A stretch of DNA of 64,000 nt from Amycolatopsis eburnea. Lineage in GTDB: Bacteria; Actinomycetota; Actinomycetes; Mycobacteriales; Pseudonocardiaceae. Shown here piece by piece: positions 9,021-21,000 of the stretch; position 1 is the stretch's first letter; every line of letters begins with the position of its first letter. Location: positions 1,116,001-1,180,000 of the forward strand of contig NZ_RSEC01000058.1 in assembly GCF_003937945.1 (NCBI RefSeq), given 5' to 3'. Position numbers and translations under genes: made by a program. The notes beneath the pieces are model-generated. The model had not been told where the DNA came from. It ran no database searches and worked only from the letters and a program-made list of their open reading frames with translations.

Positions 9021-12000
9021 ATGGCCACAGCACCGGACAAGATCGTCGAAGCCCTGCGCGCGTCGCTCAAGGAGAGCGACCGGCTGCGGGAACTCAACCG
9101 GCGGCTCGAAGCGGCGGCGGGCGAGCCGATCGCCGTCATCGGGATGAGCTGCCGCTACCCCGGCGGCGCCGGGTCCCCCGAAGAGCTGTGGGACCTCGTC
9201 GCGCGTGCCGGCGACGCCGTCACCGGCTTCCCCGCCCGCCGCGGCTGGGACATCGAGGGGCTCTACGACCCGGACCCGGACGAGCCGGGCAAGGTCTACA
9301 CCCGCGAAGGCGGGTTCCTGCACGACGCCGACCACTTCGACCCGGCGTTCTTCGGCATCAGCCCGCGCGACGCCCTCGCCATCGACCCGCAGCAGCGGCT
9401 GCTGCTGGAGGTGTCGCACGAGGCGTTCGAGCGGGCCGGGCTGACCGCGGACGCGGTGCGCGGCAGCCGCACCGGCGTGTTCGCCGGCGTGATGTACAAC
9501 GACTACGCGGGCCGGATGTACCAGGTTCCGGACGGCTTCGAGGGCCTGCTCGGCAACGGCAGCGCGGGCAGCGTCGCCTCGGGCCGGATCGCCTACACCT
9601 TCGGGCTCGAAGGGCCCGCGGTCACCGTCGACACGGCGTGCTCGTCGTCGCTGGTCGCCGTCCACCTGGCCGCGCAGGCCCTGCGGCAGGGAGACTGCGG
9701 CCTGGCGCTCGCCGGGGGTGTGGCCGTGATGGCGACGCCGTCCGCGCTGATCGAGTTCAGCAGGCAGCGGGCGCTCGCGCCGGACGGCCGCTGCAAGGCC
9801 TTCGCGGCCGCCGCCGACGGCACCAGCTGGGCCGAAGGCGCCGGAGTCCTGCTCCTGGAACGGCTTTCCGACGCCGAGCGCCTCGGCCACCCGATCCTCG
9901 CCGTGGTCCGGGGGACCGCGGTGAACCAGGACGGCGCGTCCAACGGCATGACCGCGCCCAACGGCTTGGCCCAGCAGCGCGTGATCCGGGCGGCGCTGGC
10001 CAACGCGGGGCTGAGCGCGTCCGATGTGGACGCCGTCGAAGCGCACGGCACCGGGACGTCCCTGGGTGACCCGATCGAGGCCGAGGCACTGCTGGCGACC
10101 TACGGGCAGGACCGGGAGCGGCCGCTGTGGCTGGGGTCGCTGAAGTCCAACATCGGGCACACGCAGGCCGCCGCCGGCGTCGGCGGGATGATCAAGATGA
10201 TCCAGGCGATGCGGCACGGCGTGCTGCCGAAGACGTTGCACGTCGACGCGCCTTCGCCGCACGTGGACTGGGCGTCCGGGGCGGTCGAGCTGCTCACCGA
10301 CGCCCGGCCCTGGCCCGCAGCCGACCGGGTCCGGCGGGCGGGGGTCTCGTCGTTCGGGGTGAGCGGCACGAACGCGCACGTCATCCTGGAGTCGCCCAAG
10401 CGCCCCAATGTGGCGTTGGTTGCGTCTGACGCACCGAACGCCACATTGGGTGCGTTGGACGCACCGAACGCCACATTGGGTGCGTTGGACGCACCGAACG
10501 CCACATTGGGGCGCTTGGTGCCGTGGGTGCTCTCCGCCCGGAGTGAAGCCGCGCTGCGGGCGCAGGCGCGGAACTTGCTCGGCCTGGTGGACGAGAACCC
10601 GGCGGCGGTCGGGGCCGCGCTGGTGAAGACGCGGCAGGTGTACGAGCACCGGGCCGTCGTCGCCGGGGATCTGCGGGCCGGGCTGACCGCACTGGCCGAG
10701 CAGGGCGTCGGCGCCGAAGTCGCCCGAGGGAGCCGGCGGGCCGTGTTCGTCTTCCCCGGGCAGGGTTCGCAGTGGGCCGGGATGGGGCGTGAGCTGCTCG
10801 AATCGTCGCCGGTGTTCGCGGCGCGGATGGCCGAATGCGCGGCCGCCTTGAAGCCCTTCGTGGACTGGGACCTGTTCGACGTCCTCGACGGTGACCTGGA
10901 GCGCGTCGACGTCGTGCAGCCCGCGCTGTGGGCCGTGATGGTGTCGCTCGCCGAAGTCTGGCGCTCCCACGGGGTCGATCCCGCCGCCGTGATCGGGCAC
11001 TCCCAGGGGGAGATCGCCTCCGCGGTGGTCGCGGGTGGACTGTCGCTTGAGGACGGTGCACGGGTCGTCGCGTTGCGGAGCAAGGCCATCCTGCGGCTGT
11101 CGGGCCTCGGCGGCATGGTGTCGCTCACCGTTCCCGTGGAGCGCGCGCGGGAGCTGATCGAGCCGTGGGGCGAGCGGCTTTCGATCGCCGCGGTCAACGG
11201 CCCGTCCTCGGTGGTCGTCTCCGGCGACGCCGCCGCACTCGACGAGCTGCTCACCCGGGATGTCCCGGCCAAGCGGATCGCGGTCGACTACGCGTCCCAC
11301 TCCGCGCACGTCGAGGCCATCGAGGCCGAGCTGCTCGAAGTGCTGGCCCCGATCCGCCCGCGCACCGGCCGGATCCCGTTCCACTCGACCGTCACCGGCG
11401 AACTGCTCGACACCGCCGCGCTCGACGCCGCCTACTGGTACCGGAACCTGCGTCAGACCGTCCACTTCGACCGGACCGTGCGCGGCTTCGGCGGCAAGCC
11501 GGTGTTCGTCGAGTGCAGCCCGCACCCGGTGCTCGTCCCCGGCCTCGACGAAGCCGCCGTCGGCACCCTCCGCCGCGGCGACGGCGGCCGCGCCCGGCTG
11601 CTCACCTCGCTCGGCACCGCGTTCGGCCACGGCGTCGACGTCGACTGGGCACGCGAGTTCGACGGCGTCGACGCGACCGGCGTCGAACTGCCCACCTACC
11701 CGTTCCAGCGCACGCCGTTCTGGCTCGACGCACCCGCCGTGACCGGTGACGCCGCCGGGCTCGGCTCGGCCGGGCACCCGCTGCTCGGCGCGGTCGTCGC
11801 CCTCGCCGACGGCGACGGCTACCTGTTCACCGGCCGGCTTTCGCCGCGGTCGCACCCGTGGCTGGCCGACCACGTCGTCCGCGGCTCGGTCGTGCTGCCC
11901 GGCACCGGGCTGCTCGAACTCGCCGCGCGGGCCGCGCAGGAGACCGGCACCCGGGTCGTCGAAGACCTCGTCATGGAGGCCCCGGTGGTGCTGCCCGAGC

Positions 12001-15000
12001 AGGGCGCCCTCGAGGTCCAGGTCTCGGTCGGCGCGCCCGACGGCACCGGACGGCGCCCGGTCGGCGTGTTCAGCCGCACCGAAGACGACTGGACGCGGCA
12101 CGCGAGCGGCGTGCTCGGCGGCGCCGAACCGGCGGGCACGGACCTGCTGATCTGGCCGCCCACCGGTGCCGAAGCCCTCGACGTCGCGGGCCTGCACGAC
12201 CGGTTCGCCGCCCAGGGCTTCACCTACGGCCCGGCGTTCCGCGGGCTGCGCGCGGCCTGGCAGCTAGCCGACGAAATCTACGCCGAGGTCGCGCTCCCGG
12301 CGGACCTCGCGCCCGAGGCCGCCCGGTTCGGGCTGCACCCGGCGCTGCTCGACTCGGCCCTGCAGGCCGCGGCCCTCGGCGGCGGCGAGCGGGCCCTGAT
12401 GCCGTTCGCGTGGTCCGGCGCGGTCCTGCGCTCGGCCGGCCCGGCCACCCTGCGCGTCCGGATCCGCCCGGCCGGCGACGACGCCGTGGCGCTCGACATC
12501 GCCGACGGCACCGGGGTCGCCGTCGCCACCGTGTCGTCGCTGGTCCTACGGCCCCTGGCGGCGCAGCAGCTGGTCACCGACTCGCTGTTCCGTCCGGAGT
12601 GGACGCCGGTCGAGGTGCCGTCCGATGTGGATCCGGACCTGACTTTGGTGCACGTCACCGGCGATCCGGCCGACGTCGGCGGGAGCGTCCGGCGCGTCCT
12701 GGCCGACGCCCTCGAGACGATCCAGTCCCACTTGGACGGTGACGGCCGCCTGGTGTTCGTCACCCGGGGCGCGACCACCGGCGCGGACCCCGCGGCGGCG
12801 GCCGTCTGGGGCCTGGTCCGCTCGGTCCGCGCCGAGCACCCGGACCGGTTCCTGCTCGCGGACACCGACACCGACGACCTCACCCCGCTCCTCGCCGTGC
12901 TCGCCGCGGGGGAGGAGCCCGAAGCCGCCTTGCGCGACGGGGTCGTGCTCGTGCCGCGGCTGGTCCGCGCCGAGCAGCCGGACGCCGACGCCGTGTCCGC
13001 GTTCGACGTCAGCGGCACGGTCCTGATCACCGGCGGCACCGGCGCGCTCGGCTCGCTGCTGGCCCGGCACCTGGTCACCGCGTACGGCGCCCGCCACCTG
13101 CTGCTGACCAGCCGCACCGGCGCGGCGAACCCCGACCTGGACGACCTCGACGCCGACGTCCGGATCGTCCAGTGCGACGTCGCCGACCGCGACCGGCTCG
13201 CCGAGATCCTCGCGGACGAGCAGATCACCGCCGTCGTGCACGCCGCGGGCGCGCTCGCCGACGGCGTCGTGGAATCGCTGACCACGGACGACTTCGAGCA
13301 GGTCCTGCGGCCCAAAGTGGACGCCGCGCTCGCCCTGGACGAACTCACCGACGCGCCGACGTTCGTGCTGTTCTCCTCCGCGACCGGCACGCTCGGCAGT
13401 GCCGGGCAGGCCGCGTACGCCGCCGCGAACGCGGTCCTCGACGCCCTCGCGCGCCGCCGGCCGGGTGCGCAGTCGCTGGCCTGGGGCCTGTGGGCGCGCA
13501 GCGGCGGCATGACCGGCGCGATGACCGACCTCGACCGGCGGCGGCTGGCCCGAGCGGGCTTCCCGCCGCTGGCCGACGAGCCGGGCCTCGCGCTGTTCGA
13601 CACCGCCCGCACGCTGGCCGACGCGGTGCTCGTGCCGGTGAAGCTGAACATCGCCGCGCTGCGCGACCAGCCGGTGCCGCCGGTGCTGCGCAAGCTCGTG
13701 CCCGCGCGAGCGGCCGCCGTCGACCCGGGCCTGCGGTCGAGGCTGGCCGGCCTCGACGACGCCGGGCGCGAGCGCCTGCTGACCGAGATCGTCCGCACCC
13801 AGGTCGCCGTGGTGCTGGGCCACGCCGACGTGTCCACAGTGGACACGACGATGGCGTTCCGGGACCTCGGGTTCGACTCGCTGACCGCGGTCGACCTGCG
13901 CAACCGGCTGTCGGCCGCGACCGGACTGCGGCTGCCCGCCGCGCTCGTGTTCGACCACCCGACGCCCGCCGCGCTCGCTGCGTTCCTCCGGACCGAACTC
14001 GGCGGCGCCACGACCGTCCGGGAGACGGCGGCCGCGGCAGCGTCGGACGAGCCGATCGCGATCGTCGGGATGAGCTGCCGGTTCCCCGGCGGCGTCACCT
14101 CGCCGGAGGACTTCTGGCGGCTCCTGGACGACGGCGTCGACGCCATCGGCGGGTTCCCGGCCGACCGCGGCTGGGACGTCGACGGGCTCTACGACCCCGA
14201 GCCGAAGCCGGGCAAGACCTACGTCCGCGCCGGCGGGTTCCTCGACAGCGCCGCCGACTTCGACCCCGGCTTCTTCGGCATCTCGCCGCGGGAAGCCCTC
14301 GCCATGGACCCGCAGCACCGCCTGCTGCTGGAAGCGGCGTGGGAGGCGTTCGAGCGGGCCGGCATCGACCCCGGCACGCTGCGCGGCAGCCGCACCGGCG
14401 TGTTCGCCGGGCTGATGTACCACGACTACGGCCCCCGCCTGTCCGACGGCCCCGACGACGTCGAGGGCTTCCTCGGCGTCGGCAACTCGGGCAGCGTCGC
14501 CTCGGGCCGGATCGCCTACACGTTCGGGCTCGAAGGCCCGGCGGTCACGGTCGACACGGCGTGCTCGTCGTCGCTGGTCGGGCTGCACCTGGCCGTCCAG
14601 TCGCTGCGCTCGGGCGAGTGCACGATGGCGCTGGCGGGCGGCGCGACGGTGATGGCCACCCCCGGCACGTTCGTCGAGTTCTCCCACCAGCGCGGGCTTT
14701 CGCGCGACGGGCGCTGCAAGGCGTTCTCGGCCGACGCGGACGGCGCCGGCTGGGCCGAGGGCGTCGGAATGCTGTTGGTGGAACGGCTTTCCGACGCGCG
14801 GCGGCTCGGGCACCCGGTGCTCGCGGTCGTGCGCGGGACCGCGGTGAACCAGGACGGCGCGTCCAACGGGCTCACCGCACCCAACGGTCCTTCGCAGCAG
14901 CGCGTGATCCGCGCCGCGCTGGCGAACGCGGGCCTGCGGCCGTCCGATGTGGACGTCGTCGAAGCGCACGGGACCGGGACGTCGCTGGGCGACCCGATCG

Positions 15001-18000
15001 AAGCCGACGCGCTGCTGGCGACGTACGGCCAGGACCGCGCGCACCCCTTGCTGCTCGGGTCGGTCAAGTCGAACATCGGCCACGCGCAGGCCGCCGCCGG
15101 GGTCGCCGGCGTCGTCAAGATGGTGCTCGCGCTCGGCCACGACACGGTCCCGCGCACCCTGCACGCCGCGACGCCGACCCCGCACGTGGACTGGTCGTCC
15201 GGCGCGATCCGGCTGCTCGCGCAGCCCGAGCCGTGGCCGTCGACGGGCCGCCCCCGGCGGGCGGCGGTGTCGTCGTTCGGGATCAGCGGGACCAACGCGC
15301 ACGTGATCCTCGAGGCGGCGCCCGAGGTGGCGACGGCCGAGGTCGAGCGGGTGGTGCCGCCGGTGGTGCCGTGGGTGTTCTCGGCCCGGAGCGCCGAGGC
15401 GCTGCAGGCGCGGATCTCGTCGGTCGACGGTGACCCGCTGGACGTCGGGTTTTCGCTGGTCACGACCCGGGCGTTGTTCGAGCACCGCGCGGTGATCCTC
15501 GACGGCCGCGCGATCACCGGGGTGGCCCGGCCGGGGCGCCGGGTGGCGTTCGTCTTCCCGGGGCAGGGTTCGCAGTGGACCGGGATGGGTCGCGAGCTGC
15601 TCGGCTCGTCGCCGGTGTTCGCCGCGCGGATGGCGGAGTGCGCGGCGGCGCTGGAGCCCTTTGTGGACTGGAAGCTCTTGGACGCGCTCGACGGTGACCT
15701 TTCGCGGGTCGATGTCGTGCAGCCGGTTCTGTGGGCGGTGATGGTCTCGCTGGCCGAGGTGTGGCGGTCGTACGGCGTCGAACCCGCTGCCGTTGTGGGG
15801 CATTCGCAGGGTGAGATCGCGGCCGCCGTGGTCGCGGGGGGACTGTCCCTTGAGGATGGTGCGCGGGTGGTCGCTCTCCGGAGCAAGGCGATCCTCCGGC
15901 TGTCCGGGCTGGGCGGGATGGTGTCGCTGGCCGCGCCGGTCGAGCGGGTGCGTGAGTTGATCGCGCCGTGGGACGGGCGGATTTCGGTGGCGGCGGTGAA
16001 CGGGCCGTCGTCGGTCGTGGTCTCCGGTGAGGCGGCGGCGCTCGATGAGCTGCTGGCGTCGGTGGACGTGCGGGCGCGGCGGATCGCTGTCGACTATGCG
16101 TCGCATTCGGCGCAGGTCGAGTTGCTGGCCGATGAGCTGGCGTCGGTGCTGGCCGAGGTGACACCGCGGTCCGGGCGGGTCCCGTTCGTGTCCGCGGTGA
16201 CGGGCGAGGTGCTCGACACGGCTGCCCTGGACGCGGCCTACTGGTACCGCAACCTGCGTGAACCCGTCCGGTTCGACCGGGCGATCGGCGGTTTGCTGGA
16301 CACGGGGCACACGGCGTTCGTCGAGTGCAGCGCGCACCCGGTGCTGACGGCGGGCGTCGAGGAGACGGCAGACGGTCGTGAGGTGGTGGCCACCGGCACC
16401 CTGCGCCGGGACGACGGCGGCGCCGACCGGCTCACGCGGTCTCTGGCGGAGGCGTTCGTGGCCGGTGTCCCGATCGACTGGACGGTGGCGTTCCGCGGGA
16501 CGGGTGCATCCCGGGTCGAGCTGCCGACGTATCCGTTCCGGCACCGGCGCTTCTGGCCGAGCGATCCGGAACCGCGCTCGGCGAACCCCGTCGACGACCG
16601 GTTCTGGGACGCGCTGGAGCGCGCGGATCTCAGTGCGCTCGGCGTTGACGAGGAGCAGCGGGAGGCGTTGGACTCGGTGCTCCCGGCTTTGTCGTCGTGG
16701 CGGCGGCGTAGTCAGGAGCGGTCCACTGTGGACGGGTGGCGGTACCGCGTCACCTGGCGCCCCCTGCGGCCTGTGGCGGCCAAGCTCACCGGCCGTTGGC
16801 TGTTGGTGGTCCCGGAGGACGGCGTCGATCCGCTCGAAACTTCCCTGGCGGCCCAAGGTGCCGAAGTCACGCGGCTCGTCGTCGACCCCGCCGCCGACCG
16901 CGCGGCGCTCGCGGCACTCCTCGCCGAACACCAGAACGTCACCGGAGTCCTTTCCCTCCTGGCCTCCGCGCCCGGGCGGCACCCGGACTACCCGGCCGTC
17001 CCGCTGGCGCACGCCGCCACCGTCACCCTCGTCCAGGCACTCGGGGACGCCGGTGTCGAAGCGCCGCTCTGGGTCGCCACCCGGGGCGCGCTGAGCACCG
17101 GCCCGGCCGACGCCGCCGTCGATCCCGAGCAGGCCCTGGTCTGGGGGCTCGGCCCGGTCGTCGGCCAGGAGCACCCGGGCCGCTGGGGTGGGCTGATCGA
17201 TCTGCCCGCCACCGGGGACGTCGCCGGGCACGTCGCCGCCGTGCTGGCCGCGCCCGGTGGGGAAGACCAGCTCGCGGTCCGGACCTCCGGGGTGCTCGCC
17301 CGGCGGCTGGCCCACGCCACCGGCGGCGGGACCGCGAAGACGTGGCGGCCGAAGGGAACCGTGCTCGTCACCGGCGGTACCGGGGCGCTCGGCGCGCACG
17401 TCGCCCGGTGGCTCGCCCGCGGCGGTGCCGAGCACGTCATCCTCACCGGACGCCGGGGTCTCGACGCGCCCGGTGCCCCCGAGCTGGTCGCGGAACTCGA
17501 GGCGCACTGCCGGGTCACGGTGTCCACAGTGGACCTGGCGGACCGCGCGGCGCTCGCGGCGCTGCTCGAGGACGTGCCGCTGACCGCTGTCGTCCACACC
17601 GCCGCCGCGCTCGATGACGCGTTGCTGGAGCAGCTCACGCTCGGGCAGGTCGAGCACGTCCTGCGGGTCAAGGCCGAAGCCGCGGTCAACCTCCACGAGC
17701 TGACCCGCGCCCGCGACCTCGACGCGTTCGTCCTGTTCTCCTCCTTCGGCGGCATGTTCGGCGCCGCGGGCCAGGGCAACTACGCCCCCGGCAACGCCTT
17801 CGTCGACGCTCTCGCGCGCCGTCGGCGGGCCGAGGGGCTGCCCGCGACCGCCGTCGTCTGGGGACACTGGGCCGCCGGCGGCATGGCCACCGGTGCCGTC
17901 GAGGAGCGCATGCTCTCCCGCGGTGTCCCGGCGATGGACCCGGACCTGGCGATCGCGGCGCTGCAGCGCGTGCTCGACCACGACGAGACCAGCGCCGTCG

Positions 18001-21000
18001 TCGTCGACATCGACTGGGCCCGCGTCGTCGCCGTGTCCGGGACGCCGAGCCCGCTGTTCCGCGAGATCCCCGAGGTCCGGCGGCTCGTCGCCGAGGCGGC
18101 GCCGGAAGCGCAGGCCGACTTCCTCGGGGTCGTCCGCGCGCAGGTCGCGGCCGTGCTCGGCTACGACTCCGCCGCCGACGTCGACGCCGACCGGGCGTTC
18201 CGCGACCTCGGCTTCGACTCGGTGACGGCCATCGAGCTGCGCAACCGCCTCCAGGCGGCCACCGGGCGGCGGCTGCCCGCGACCCTCGTCTTCGACTACC
18301 CGAACCCCGAAGCGCTCGCGCGGCACCTCGGCGGCGGGCAGGAGGCCGTGGCCGTCGCCACGACGAGCACCGACGAACCCCTCGCGATCGTCGCCATGAG
18401 CTGCCGGTTCCCCGGCGGCGTCGGCTCGCCCGACGACCTGTGGCGGATGCTCGACGCGGGCGGCGAAGGCATCTCCGGCTTCCCCGCCGACCGCGGCTGG
18501 GACCTCGGCGGGCTCTTCGACCCCGACCCGGACGCGCCCGGCAAGACGTACGTCCGGGAAGGCGGTTTCCTCGACGGCGTAGCGGAATTCGACCCGGCGT
18601 TCTTCGGGATCAGCCCGCGTGAAGCCCTCGCGATGGACCCGCAGCAGCGGCTGCTGCTGGAGACGTCGTGGGAGGCGTTCGAAAGCGCCGGCATCACCCC
18701 GGCCGGCCTGCGCGGCAGCCGGACCGGCGTGTTCGTCGGCGCCAGCACGTCGTCGTACGGTGCCGGGCTCGCCGAGCCGCCGGAAGGGACCGAGGGGCAC
18801 CTGCTCACCGGCACTTCGATGAGCGTCACCGCCGGACGGCTCGCCTACATCTACGGCACCGAAGGCCCGGCCGTCACCCTCGACACGGCGTGCTCGTCAT
18901 CGCTGGTCGCGCTGCACATGGCCGGGCAGTCGCTGCGCAGCGGGGAAAGCGAGCTGGCGATCGCCGGCGGCGTGACCGTGATGGCGTCCCCGGCGCCGTT
19001 CGTGCTGTTCAGCAGGCAGCGCGGGCTCGCGAAGGACGGCCGCTGCAAGGCGTTCTCCGCCGGCGCGGACGGGATGGGCATGGCCGAGGGCATCGGCATG
19101 GTCGTCCTGGAACGGCTGTCCGACGCGCGGCGCAACGGCCACCCCGTGCTCGCGGTCATCCGCGGATCCGCGGTCAACTCCGACGGCGCGTCGAACGGCC
19201 TCACCGCTCCGAACGGCCCGTCCCAGCAGCGGGTGATCCGGGCCGCGCTGGCTTCCGCGGGACTGCGGCCGTCCGATGTGGACGCGGTCGAGGCGCACGG
19301 CACCGGGACGGCGCTGGGCGACCCGATCGAAGCGCAAGCCCTGCTGGCCACCTATGGCCAGGACCGCTCGGAGCCGTTGTGGCTGGGCAGCGTCAAGTCG
19401 AACATCGGCCACACGCAGGCCGCTTCCGGTGTCGCGGGCGTGATCAAGATGGTCATGGCCCTGCGCCACGGTGTCCTGCCGCGCACGCTGCACGCCGAGG
19501 AGCGCTCGACGCACATCGACTGGACGGCGGGTTCGGTCGAGCTGCTCACCGAACCGCGGCCGTGGACGCCGGGCGACCGCCCGCGCCGCGCCGGGGTGTC
19601 TTCGTTCGGCGTGAGTGGCACCAACGCGCACCTGATCCTGGAGCAGGCGCCGGAGAACGCGTCGGCCGCCGAGCCGGTGACGCCGCCCGCGGTGCCGTGG
19701 GTGCTCTCGGCTCGCACCGCCGACGCGCTGCGGGCGCAGGCCGCGAACCTGCTGTCGCGTGTGGACGGTGCCCATCCGGCCGACGTCGGGTTCTCCCTGG
19801 CGACGACGCGGTCGGAGTTCGCGCACCGGGCCGTCGTCGTCGGCCGGGACGCCGCCGAACTGCGGGACCGGCTGGGGAAGCTGGCCGGTCCGGGGGTCGC
19901 GGAAGGGGTGGCCGGGTCGCCCGGCAAGGTCGTGTTCGTCTTCCCCGGCCAAGGTTCCCAGTGGACCGGTATGGCGGCTGAGCTGCTCGACGCCTCCCCG
20001 GTGTTCGCCGCGCGGATGGCCGAGTGCGCGGCGGCGCTGACGTCCTATGTGGACTTCTCGCTGCTCGACGTCGTCCGTGCGGGCGAGTCGATCGAGCGGG
20101 TGGACGTCGTGCAGCCGGTGCTGTGGGCGATCCTGGTGTCGCTGGCTGCGGTCTGGGATTCGCTCGGCGTCCGGCCGGACGCGGTGCTCGGGCACAGCCA
20201 GGGTGAGATCGCCGCGGCCGTCGTCGCCGGTGGACTGTCGCTTGAGGACGGTGCGCGCGTCGTCGCGCTGCGCAGCCAGGCCATCCGGGAGCTGGCGGGG
20301 CAGGACGGGATGGTCTCCGTCGCGCTCGCGGCCGATCTCGTGCGTGCGCGGCTGGCGGACTACGCGGACCTGTCGGTCGCCGCGGTGAACGGGCCCGGGG
20401 CGGTCGTGGTGTCCGGGGGAGCGGCGGAACTGACCCGCTTCCAGGACGCGTGCGTCGCCGACGAGGTGCGGGTCCGGCGGATCCCGGTGGACTACGCGTC
20501 GCACTCGGCCCACGTGACCCGCATCGAAGACCGGCTGGCGGAGCTGCTGGCCCCGGTGACGCCGATGGCCGGGCGGGTGCCGTTCTTCTCGACGGTGACC
20601 GGTGGCCTGATCGACACCAGCACGCTCGACGCGTCCTATTGGTACCGCAACCTGCGCCAGACCGTGGAGTTCGAGGAGGCCACGCGGGCGCTGCTGGACG
20701 CCGGGCACGGCGTGTTCGTCGAATGCAGCCCGCACCCGGTGCTGACGACGGCGATCGCCGAGACGGCGGAGCGCGCCGAACGCCCGGCCGTCACCGGCGG
20801 CACCCTCCGGCGTGACGCGGGTGGTGCCGACCGCGTGCTGCTGTCGGCGGCGGAGCTGTACGTCCAGGGCGTGCCGGTCGACTGGGCCGGGGTCCTGCGC
20901 GGGGGGCGCCGGGTCGAGCTGCCGGTGTACCCGTTCCAGCACCAGCGGTTCTGGCTGGACTTCGAGCTGCCGGGGGTCGCGAAGGCGGAAGACGCCGGGT

